Source of the DNA: Heterostelium multicystogenum
Taxonomy: Eukaryota; Evosea; Eumycetozoa; Acytosteliales; Acytosteliaceae
Direction: 5' to 3'
DNA: 64,000 nucleotides
Assembly: GCA_003667245.1 (NCBI GenBank)
Contig: RCNN01000034.1
Location: forward strand, 1-64,000
The first letter of the stretch is position 1; every line of letters begins with the position of its first letter. Shown here one piece after another: positions 48,900 to 58,379 of this stretch. The notes beneath the pieces were generated by a model, which was not told the DNA's origin, did not search any database, and was given only the letters and a program-made list of their open reading frames with translations. The position numbers were made by a program, and so were the translations under genes.

Positions 48900-50172
48900 A
48901 TGAGACAAATAGTTATTACTAAGCATGGATCGTATGATGTGCTAAAGGTCCAGACTGCCGCCGACCCAGTCGTCGGAAAAGGCCAAGTCAAAGTCAGTGT
49001 GAAGGCATGTGGTTTAAATTTTGCAGAAGGTAGGTGTTTGAGGCTTATCTTGATAAGCTTCATGATGCGTAGTAGCTCTTAATCTAATCATATCAATCAT
49101 CTTGGGTTAGTAATGGCGAGACAGGGATTGTATCCAGATGCCCCACCCACTCCTTGTGTCGTTGGTTACGAAGCTGCTGGTGTTGTTAGTGAGGTAGGAG
49201 AAGGTTCCAAATTCACAGTTGGACAAAGAGTGATGGTTGTAACAAAGTTTGGTTCACATTCCGATACTCTTGTTTTGAATGAAGACTTGGTATTCCCTAT
49301 TCCAGATGATATGTCATTCGCTGAGGCAGCCTCCATTCCTGTGAACTATATCACAGCATACCATATGCTGTTCAGAGTTGCCAATATCCGTCCAGGTGCC
49401 AGAGTACTAGTTCATATGGCTGCTGGTGGTGTTGGTGTTGCAGCAATTCAATTACTCAAAACTATTCCAGATGTTACCATTTTCGGAACAGCTTCGGCCA
49501 GTAAACATGATTTCATTCGTCAACTTGGTTGCACTCATCCCATTGACTATGCCACAAAAGATTATGTAACTGAGATTTCCAATTTTTACAAGGATGAACT
49601 CGAAGGAAAGAAAGGAGTTGATGTTATCATTGATGCACTAGGAGAATTTAAGTATGTATAGTTTTAATTTGGATAATAAGAATATTAATTTACATTCTTC
49701 ATATCTTAAAAATAGATCTGGTTATCATTTATTGAATCCATGTGGACACATTATTGCTTTTGGTGTTGCCAACATGGTCAGTGGCTCCACAAGAGGTATT
49801 TTTAATATTATTAAACAATATATGAGAGTAAGTTGATAGAAGCTGTTTATATAGTTCAATTACTCATAGTCTGAACTGTTCATTTTATAGATTCCAAATT
49901 TCAATCCAATACATTTAATGAACGATAACAAGACAGTATCTGGTACAAATATAGGACATTTATTCATTCCTGCACTTATTCCAATGTTAAAAGAAGAGGT
50001 ACTTGAAATTTTAGAGCTATTCAAACAAGGAAAACTAAAGGCTATTGTAAGCAAAGAGTTTACATTTGAAAATGCTGGAGAAGCACATAAATACATTGAA
50101 CAAAGAAAAAATATTGGTAAAGTTATTATAGTACCTACAGAGGAAGAACTATCCAATAAATCAGCTCAATAA
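48900..50172 (+). CDS. VAT1-like zinc-independent quinone oxidoreductase (MDR family)
   Basis: Four exons (48900-49029, 49111-49651, 49716-49827, 49891-50172) give 354 residues with no frame break. The protein is a medium-chain dehydrogenase/reductase of the quinone oxidoreductase/VAT1 branch. It shows KACGLNFAEVMARQGLYPDA, the domain-boundary motif VVGYEAAGVVSEVGEG, SIPVNYITAYHML and the NADPH-binding motif VHMAAGGVGVAAIQL. The VAT1-specific C-terminal part is GVDVIIDALGE, LNPCGHIIAFGVANM and NENAG-like FENAGEAHKYIEQRKNIGKV. No zinc ligands are present. In animals VAT1 is linked to membranes and lipid transfer; the substrate here is unknown. It is divergent from the HSDL2-like gene. Confidence 0.88.
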
Positions 50173-51438
50173 ACAATGAACCTTTATATATGTACATTCA
50201 ATTATATTATCGTTTATAATATTGTTGTTACTTGCTTTTAGATATCTATAAATCAACTTTTTAAACAACTCAAAAACAAATGTTTATTCAAAGAATTGAA
50301 CTAAAATAATACTATGTCGAGATAGGTTTTTAGTTTGAAAGATATCATTGAGATATCATTGGCGGTAGGCTAGTACTAAAGAGGAGTCTTCATGATTTAT
50401 CCATAACTACTAATAATAATAAAAATAGATCAAATCAGCAGTGTATTAAAGTTTTGTTGGAGCCAATCACACACCTTGTTTAATTTCACATCACAATTTA
50501 ATAAAATCACACACCCCACCCAAATTTTGATTTGGTATGTGATTGTAGTTATATTTACTTTAACATACAATATATTAAAGTAAAAACAATGTGATGTGTG
50601 ATCAGATAAGATGTGATATGTTTTGTGTTTTGTTGTGGTTGCTATTCTTGTTTGTGAATATCATGCCAGTTGTAGGTTTGGGGGTGGTACAAGTGGAGTG
50701 AGTGGTCGGTTTAAATTGGTTCATAAGAAAGTCATATTAAAGCAGTGTTCTTAAAGCATCACTCAATAACAGTGTTTGTTTATTGTTTATGATGAAAGGA
50801 TAGATATATGGCTGTCGCTATACATTTTTATAAAGAATAATAATGCAAAATCAAAACTATCTATAAATAATAAATCAGATAATGATTGATTACTTGATTA
50901 AAAGCTTAACACATCCCTTTTAATTCAACATTGATTAAAACAATCAATAATAATAATAATAATCATTACTATTATTTAAGTTATAATTTATTTTATATTA
51001 TTGTTTGTTATTTAAAAAAGAATAAAATAATTATAATCATAATAATACAAATCAGGTTCACACTTACATACCTAGTAAACACCAAGAGGTATCTTTTTTC
51101 TTCCTACACGCTATACCATCTAAATTTATTTATAAAATAGTCAACTATTAAGAAATATAAATTGTTGTTGTTTTTGAATTGATAACACATTGTAATTTAT
51201 TTTGTAACATTTCCAGATACTCTTTAGGTGATATTGCAAATATTATTATTACTACTATTTCACTATCATCATCATCATCATAACTACTATCATCAAATCT
51301 ATTTTATAAATATTTTTGTTCATTCATCAGTACCAATTTAATAATTGGATTTAGAATTAATAATAGGATTGTATTTATCTAATAATTAATATTTATATAT
51401 ATATATATATCTAGAGATTAGATATATTTAACTTCCTA
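50173..51438. other. Spacer upstream of the IPT/TIG gene
   Basis: About 1.3 kb, AT-rich. It holds two CACACACC-type elements (50468-50475 and 50508-50521), a GGGGGTGG stretch near 50681 and AAT microsatellites. Likely the promoter of the IPT/TIG gene. Confidence 0.45.
50468..50521. promoter_or_regulatory. Paired CACACACC elements, possible G-box factor sites
   Basis: CACACACC at 50468-50475 and CACACACCCCACCC at 50508-50521, about 40 bp apart and about 900 bp before the IPT/TIG start. They resemble the paired G-box (CA-rich) sites of dictyostelid postaggregative promoters. Binding is inferred only from the base pattern. Confidence 0.35.
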
Positions 51439-53807
51439 ATGGACCATTTGAAAAAAATATATTCTCTATTATTTATTATTTTAATATATTCTGGAACAAT
51501 TTATGGTTAGTAGTCTATTGTAAACAACAATAATACTCTAATATATTAATTAAGAATAAATCTAAAAAATAATAGGTATATTGGATTTTAAATCTGTTCA
51601 TTATGATAAAAATGGCGCTGTTTTCACTTTGGCTTCTGGACAATATAGCAGTGGAAATACTTTTAAATTAACAAAATCTGGAATCCAAAAGACATTAACT
51701 ATTGCAAGCCCAACAGTAGCTTACATTAACTATACATCAGATATTCTAAATATTGCTGATCAGTTTAGTTTATGCGATCCAGGTTGTACTCTTTTCAATC
51801 AACAGGTTTGGAATCCATTTTATGTAGATAGTGTTACATCAATTCCGACACAAGGTGGAAACATTACAGTTAAAGGAGTTTCTTTAAAAGCAGATACAGG
51901 AACATCTTTGCTTGCTTTTACCAAAGACGGATCAGTTTATGCAACAGATGTTGGATCAAAAGACGATGGTACAGAGGTGTATTTTACTGTTGGAGCTGAT
52001 GTAACTTCAGAGGTTTCTGGTTCTGGTATTCATTGTTATTGAAAATAAGAGGAACAGTCTCATCCTTGTCATATGATCCTTTCTCTTTTTCATTCGAACG
52101 TATGTCATTTATAACTACAATTAAAAATATTAGTTTCTAATATAATATAATAGCTCCAACAATTTCAAGTGTAACATTTGATCAAGATAATAATGTTGTT
52201 ACTTTGTTTGGAACCAACTTTGGATATTTCCCAGTTCCATTGGCATTGACTTCAAACAATGACGTACTTCAGCCTAAACAGTTGATAAATAACACTGCCA
52301 TCATAACAAATGTTAGTTCCGTGAGCTATTCATATTCTGGTGATTTTCAATATAAACTTAATGTAGGTCTACCTAATCCTTTATCAGCCACTTATACACA
52401 ACAGCTTTGTAAGTATCTATTAACATTAGTAAAATTCGAATAATTCTAATTTAAATAATTAAACATACCTTAGTCCCACTTGTAACAGCGGTTACTTCGA
52501 CAACAGCTCAAGGAGGTCCTATTACAGTCTTTGGAAGAAGACTAAACTTGTTCAAGCAAAACCAAACAGTAGCTACAGTCAATATTACAGTAGGAACTTA
52601 TAATTGTAAGGTTCTAACTTTCAGTAATCCTTCCAACTCCTTTATCGCCTGTAGCATGCCAGCTATTCCATCGGGATCAAAGAATTACAATCTTTCGGTT
52701 ACTGTCGAGATCGATGGAAAGACCTCGAATTCAGATGTTTTGTTCTCGTCTGACCTTCCAAATGTCCAAGATGTCGTGCAACAGAATGAAACAACATTTG
52801 TTCTTGGAAATTCTTTTGATATAACTACTAATGCGATGCTGCTTAAATTCAATGGATCTATACCTATGAGTCCATTTTTTGTGAACGAAACAGCCTTGGG
52901 ATTCATATTCCCGAATGATACTGACTCTGGTATATACACCGGAAACAAACTTACGAAATTCAATACTTCTCCAACGGCACCTTTCGACATCAAGATCCAA
53001 CCCTATTTAACAGGCATCACAGACGTGCCAACTTTAGGTGGAGTTGTTACTTTAACAGGAAAATTCATGAGTTCGCGTTTTCCAGACAAAGAGACATTTA
53101 ATGTAACCTACTCAGATGGTATCAAAATTCGTAGCTGTACAAATGTAACTAGAATAAGTAAATTCTCTATTAAATGTAATGCACCTCCAGGTAGTGGTAC
53201 TGCCAACACAGTTGATTTAAGCTTGAATAATATCAACGCAAATATAGCTTCGGGATTAACAGCAAAATATCTGCCCCCGTCATATACAACGCCACACCTG
53301 TTTCACCATTTGGTGGTGTCATTACAATTTCAGGGGATAATCTCGGATATCCATCGATTGACACCAACAAAGTGACAGTGTTTGTGCAAAACAATAGAGG
53401 ATGCAGAGTATCTGAAGTCATTAACGGCACCACTATCCTATGTACTCTTGCCTCAGGACAATTCGAACTGCCACCACCCCAATCCTATTTAAATATAACA
53501 GTCACAGTTAATGGATTAAAGGGCTACAATTCTACCATCTTCAAACTAGACAGTAAGTAATCGACATTGTGATGTCTATACTCAAATATACTATACCATA
53601 CTAATGTGTGTAATAATGTTTACAATCAATCATTTAGCTGAAGAATACTATCAATTGTTAGATAAAGTAACATCAACCGACTATACAGAGATAGATTATC
53701 GTAGACAAAAGTTGTTAGGTATAGTTATACCAGCCTGTCTATTAGGACCATTCATTCTATGGTCTACCCTCATGTTAGGTTACCATCAAATAATATATAA
53801 GAAATAA
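51439..53807 (+). CDS. IPT/TIG-repeat type I membrane protein (Tgr/Tiger-like)
   Basis: Five exons: 51439-51505, 51576-52099, 52154-52408, 52474-53552 and 53638-53807. Exon 1 encodes a signal peptide (MDHLKKIYSLLFIILIYSG). The ectodomain has several IPT/TIG immunoglobulin-like repeats, each with a GG.I.V.G pattern: VDSVTSIPTQGGNITVKGVS, VTSTTAQGGPITVFGRRL, ITDVPTLGGVVTLTGKFM and ATPVSPFGGVITISGDNLG. Many NxT/S sequons are present. The last exon has one membrane helix (about LGIVIPACLLGPFILWSTLM) and a very short basic tail (YHQIIYKK). This is the architecture of dictyostelid Tgr and related adhesion or allorecognition proteins. Frame changes occur near 52030 and at the AAAA run near 53265. 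The ligand is unknown. Confidence 0.8.
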
Positions 53808-54141
53808 GCTTTACATTTACATTAATATAATAATAGAATAAAAGAAATATAAACAGCAATAGATATTATAATATTAAACATCATATATGTATAAGTTTAA
53901 TTATCGATTTGTAAGTTTTTGGTAAGTAGAATGTGGTCGATCTTTGTGATTGTATTGTATTGTATTATAATTGATTTGATCGAATAATGCTATGTATTGT
54001 TATTGTTGTTATTGTTGTTGTTGCTGCTGCTGATGTTATTGCAGCCGCTTTTTGTTGGGGAAAAAAAAAGATGTAGTATCGACCTCTTTTGTGAAATGAA
54101 AGGTTGGGTTGGTTTCTGTGCTAATTTTTAATATCTGTTGC
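53808..54141. other. Convergent intergenic spacer
   Basis: About 330 bp between convergent stops, AT-rich with TTG repeats (about 53996-54030) and an A run at 54060. No coding signal. Confidence 0.5.
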
Positions 54142-55134
54142 TTAAAGTGCTTGAATTGAAAAATGTCCTTCTGAGTTTCCGACGACCATGTTGTTGACTG
54201 GCACCTCTTCACATTTGAAGTCGCTGGCCAATGGCTCGGAGCTGATAATTAAACTATATAGATCGCATCCTCCTTTCGATGATCCGAGTGTGCATGCGCC
54301 TTTGTCGCATACAATTGACTTGGCACGTGACCAGTAGAGAGTGTGTGCTCCATCGGAGGAACCAGTGACATATCTGGTGGCGACAACTGCATAGCCGTCA
54401 GAGACGACGAGGTTGAGTTTGGAGTGTGTTGAAGTTGGCTGAAGCGATGCTCCTTCGTTGTTGGCAGAGATGATGCCGTTCTCGATCTCGTAGTCGAGTA
54501 TCAGCTGGTGGATTTGTTGGATTGTTTTTTGCATGACCTTAGGGAAGAGTACTGCGTTGTCGGTGTATGGGAATGGCTCTTCCTCTGGCTCGAGGAGGCA
54601 GTGGGTGCTGTAGACTGGACGAGCCAAGTGTGGCTTTGGCTTTGCGCTGTATCCTATTTCCTTCTCGTAGTTGGTGATGAACAGTGCAAATATACATTCA
54701 GAGTCAGTGGTACCCTTGATTGATTCGAGGGCAGCTTGGGAAAGCATGTTGTAGATCTTCAACTTCAACTTTGGGAAGTAGGAGACGGTACCGTTGTGCA
54801 TCCAGCTAAAGTTCTTGTAGGTAAAGGGATGGCAATTGTTTGTGGTGATGGCACCGGCGCTGGCGGCACGTACGTGCGACATGATGCAACCGGATTTGGT
54901 GACTCTGGCTAACTGACGCAAGTTGATGTTGGACCAAGCTGGAGTGATGTCCTTGAAAACGGCTGGATTGGGTGAAATTTCTGGAACGAACCAGGCGATA
55001 CCAAAACCGTCGGCATTCAAATGAACACCTGGACAGGTTGAATGGAGTGATTGTTGGACCAAACCATGTGATGGCTCAGTGACAATCGATGAAATTTTAA
55101 TAGGTGGTCCTAGATAATGGATAAATCTACACAT
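54142..55134 (-). CDS. Dug3-like class II glutamine amidotransferase
   Basis: Intronless, 330 residues, no frame break. The N-terminal MCRF exposes Cys2 as the Ntn nucleophile after methionine removal, as in Dug3/EgtC-type class II glutamine amidotransferases. The following family motifs are present: LNADGFGIAWF, the substrate-binding CIMSHVRAASAGAITTNNCH (Arg and Asn pattern), FSWMHNGTVSYF with the oxyanion Asn-Gly, and GTTDSECIFALFI with the conserved Asp. In yeast Dug3 works with Dug2 to degrade glutathione outside the gamma-glutamyl cycle, so a glutathione peptidase role is the best guess. The C-terminal SEPLASDFKCEEVPVNNMV matches the usual family ending. Substrate not proven. Confidence 0.88.
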   Translation of the reverse strand: MCRFIHYLGPPIKISSIVTEPSHGLVQQSLHSTCPGVHLNADGFGIAWFVPEISPNPAVFKDITPAWSNINLRQLARVTKSGCIMSHVRAASAGAITTNNCHPFTYKNFSWMHNGTVSYFPKLKLKIYNMLSQAALESIKGTTDSECIFALFITNYEKEIGYSAKPKPHLARPVYSTHCLLEPEEEPFPYTDNAVLFPKVMQKTIQQIHQLILDYEIENGIISANNEGASLQPTSTHSKLNLVVSDGYAVVATRYVTGSSDGAHTLYWSRAKSIVCDKGACTLGSSKGGCDLYSLIISSEPLASDFKCEEVPVNNMVVGNSEGHFSIQAL

Positions 55135-55800
55135 ATTTTTCTATATTTCTAGAAGTGGTGGTAATTAGAATTAAAATCTTTTGTGATTGTTTAAGATTTG
55201 ATTGATATTGGATTGTTTAATTGATTGATTGGTTGTTTAGAATTTATTGTTTGATAAGTATTGTTAATTTATTAATATGTTTGATATTTAATACTTGTTT
55301 ATAATATTATTATTTGTTTGTTTATTATTATTTGTTTATTTGTATATTTGGTTGATTGCTTGTTGGAGGAAATGGATATTATGTGTTGGGTGATGGTGTA
55401 TCAAAGAGTTTAAATGGATAAAAGTGAATATGTTTATATTATTATTATTTGTTAATTTGTAAATTTGATTATTTAGTTCGTTCAATTTGGATTGCAAAAA
55501 ATTAGAGTGATTTCGAAATTTATACCACTTCTGATGTGTGTTGTAGTTGAGTTTTATTGGTGTAAATACAACTAAATGAGTTTATATGTAATGTACTGTG
55601 CTAAAAAGGGGTGTTTGCATTATGTTTGGTGGGTAAGTTATTGAATGAATAAATATACAAGATGATTGATTAATTGGTTTGGTATTTGATAACGGGAAAC
55701 TAATAAGATTGAAATATTGTAGTAAGTTGATCTTACCACTTTGTATCTATACATTTGTTTATTATATTAAATATAATTGTAGTTATTATTATTATTATTG

Positions 55801-55832
<32 letters not shown>

Positions 55833-56478
55833 AATCCAATGATCTATCTAGATAAGTTTTAATAATAGGTTTATAACTTACATTTGAATATATTAACAAA
55901 GTATTTGTACAAAACTAAATGTATTAGTCAACTATAGGGTATTTATAAGTTGTAATGATAAAGTTATATTAATGTTGTTATAATTTGTGTGATATTGTTT
56001 TATATTAGATAATGCACTTGATGATGGCTTTATACCAGCAGCTACAATATCTTGAACGAAAGTGTGAAAAATGCACCCTAAGCATAACTCACACACCAAA
56101 AATTGAAAGGAAATTTTCAAAATTTTATATAATTTTTCTTTATTTTTTATTTTTTGAAACACAACCAACCGTTGAGGTGCCAAAACCATTGCATCAGAAT
56201 TTGCTTAAATTGTGGTTAGATTGTTTGTTTTGTTCATTGTCAAAACACCAACAAATTGTTTACTAAAACAATCTCAAAAACATGAGATAAATAATATGAA
56301 CTTCATCTTTAAATTCTTGATTTAAGTTTTTGTAAGGCAACATAAGAAGACAAAATCTTAAAGAAAAGTTCCAAATATACATATTTATTTATTTGTTGTT
56401 AACAATTATTTGATTGCTACTATGTAACAATAATCTGGTTGCAACCCAGATGGGATGATAGTACAAGATGAGAACTAC
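55135..56478. other. Spacer upstream of the Dug3-like gene
   Basis: About 1.3 kb, AT-rich, with TTTG-rich sequence and an ATT microsatellite (about 55783-55832). A small plus-strand open frame near 56012 has no supporting features. Confidence 0.45.
55783..55832. repeat. ATT microsatellite
   Basis: Imperfect (TTA)n run of about 16 units, non-coding. Similar shorter runs occur at about 11566-11589 and 26450-26470. Confidence 0.8.
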
Positions 56479-57286
56479 TTAAATGAAATGAAGTTTTGAT
56501 GTTACTCTAGCAGCGAACTATAAATAATAATAGAAGTTAGAATTTGAAGAGATTGATAATTGTAATATTATTTATAAGATATATACCATTTTTTTAAAGT
56601 CTTCTTCTGTGAAGGCTTCGATTTGTTTGGTATGCAAAGCAATGATCTTTGCTTTAAGCTCTTCGATAGAAACAGAGGTACCAGCTTCTTTGTATTCCTT
56701 AAGAATACTTTTTGATAGAAGATCGGATGTTGAGTACCCTTTCCTTTCTTACTTTAGGGAGTGAATCACCTTTCTTGGTCTTTCCTTCCTTCTTTCCTCT
56801 ATTTCTCACCCTCTTTTCCTTTTTAACCCTCTTTTCATTCTTTTCCCGCTTTACTTTCTTTTCCTTCTTTTCTTGTATTCTATCATCATTTCCAGAATTA
56901 TCATTGCAGATTGATGGTGAAGAAGCTGATGGTAGTGGATTCTCGTCAACCATATGGATTTGATTCATATTGGTAATCATTAGTTCTTCATCGGATACTT
57001 GCTTTGCGGAGCTAGCAGCTGTGACAGATTCAATCTGAATTGTTTCTTGTTCCAACTCTGGCATTGGTTGACCCTCTCCAACAATTTCGTTTCCCCCGTC
57101 AATACCCTCGATCTTAACAATACTAGACTTTCTATTAGCAAGTGCCAACTTTCTCTCAGCTTTTACAGAAGCCCTCTCCTTCTTAGAAGCCAGTCTCCCC
57201 TGTTTAGCAGCCAGTCTCTCTTGTTTCTTGTATTCCCTATCTAAACGGGTGGCTTCACGGTCTTCCCTCTTGTAAATTTTGTCCAT
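56479..57286 (-). CDS. Lysine-rich charged protein, function unknown
   Basis: Two exons, 56587-57286 and 56479-56517 (FAARVTSKLHFI). The N-terminal 60 residues are a highly charged helix (REYKKQERLAAKQGRLASKK is typical), the middle is acidic and Ser-rich, and residues about 145-185 are a very basic KEKR tract that could act as a nuclear or nucleolar signal. A one-base change near 56706, at an A run, switches from RSSIKKYS-stop to SILKEYKEAGTSVSIEELKA and KIIALHTKQIEAFTEEDFKK. That C-terminal helical stretch looks like the best-conserved part and supports reading through the shift. No known domain was recognised. Confidence 0.6.
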
Positions 57287-58105
57287 TTTAGTGATGTATT
57301 AAATAAATATATTACCCAAATAAGTTATATTTCAAATGAAATGTTGGTTTATTAATTTCTTTCTTTGTTTGTTTTGTTATGACCATGTACGGACCTCAGG
57401 TCGATATTTATAGCTGTTTTAAAATCAACTTCTCAAAGAAAGAAACAAACTTTTTATTTTTTAATCTTGAAGTCCAAAGTAAGTTTTGAAAAAAAATACT
57501 TTGATAATAAAGAATACCTTGTTGAATAAAGAAGTGAAAGTAGTAACTTAGATTATCACTTTCAACTTTCAAATCTCAACTTAATGAAAATTACATAATT
57601 ACTCTATGATATAATATTATTCATCTGTTATTATATTATATTAGAAACAATAGAGATACAATAAACAACTTGAGTATTACAGTAAATAGCTGTGAATTTT
57701 ATCTGTAAAATCATTTTTTACAACAAACAAAAAATGCCCATTATTTTTAACAATGCAGCATTGAATGTTCAGTCTCTTTAAAAAACAACTTAAAATTGTA
57801 AATCTGATTGGACCAAAACTTGATTTCATGCCCATGATTTAGACGTTAATATTTACCTCCTCTTACAATTCAATTTAACAATTGTAATGATGTTCAATGG
57901 GACTCCTTACTAATTTTCATTGGGCAATACCATCATAGAAATCATATTGATCATGAACTTTAAAACAATACGAAAATGATAAGAATGTTTAAAGTTCACT
58001 CTTTAAGCCTCAACTTGAGATGTGAAGTATAAAAGGATCATGAATTCATTGAGATTATAGTTTCAGTTGAAAGATTCTATTTTGTTTTAATAAATAAATA
58101 CATAA
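57287..58105. other. Divergent spacer (lysine-rich gene / 44-residue gene)
   Basis: About 820 bp. Less uniform than other spacers; a 25-codon open frame at 57766-57843 (MFSLFKKQLKIVNLIGPKLD...) is not supported enough to call. The right end carries the TATA box of the small gene. Confidence 0.4.
58028..58036 (+). promoter_or_regulatory. TATA box of the 44-residue gene
   Basis: TATAAAAGG, followed by a T-rich stretch and an A-rich leader, ends 70 bp before the ATG at 58106. This is the usual arrangement of a dictyostelid core promoter. Confidence 0.5.
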
Positions 58106-58303
58106 ATGCTGTTCAGTATGTATAATGAATAATAATAACATAATTGTAGAATTTTTAACCTTTAATATTTATTTGTAGAAAATTTAGTTTCTCTTGGTAC
58201 ACCATCACCATCCCCAAATTCCTTTGGGTTGAAAGCAAAACTTATAAATACAACACCAAAAGTTGGAATTAAGATTCAAGTCGGATTCTATCCTGTTGAT
58301 TAA
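58106..58303 (+). CDS. Small 44-residue protein with a 10-nt first coding exon
   Basis: Predicted here from splice signals. ATG CTG TTC A (58106-58115) is followed by a 63-bp intron with GTATGT donor and TTTGTAG acceptor, then an exon from 58179 to the TAA at 58303. The protein begins MLFKNLVSLGTPSPSPNSFG and ends KVGIKIQVGFYPVD. The second exon stays open, is less AT-rich than its flanks and uses sensible codons. A TATA box and an A-rich ATG context support a real gene. The tiny first exon resembles that of other small dictyostelid genes. No known family was recognised, no signal peptide is evident and function is unknown. Confidence 0.5.
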
Positions 58304-58379
58304 TGAATTAATAAATATATTTTATTTATTATTGTACTATAGAAGTTATTGATTCATATTAATTATCTCAATTTGATGT

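Noticed and set aside
57766..57843. 25-codon plus-strand open frame MFSLFKKQ...
   Set aside because: Too short to call without transcript data; the opposite strand is also open here. Mentioned only as a possible relative of the 58106 gene.
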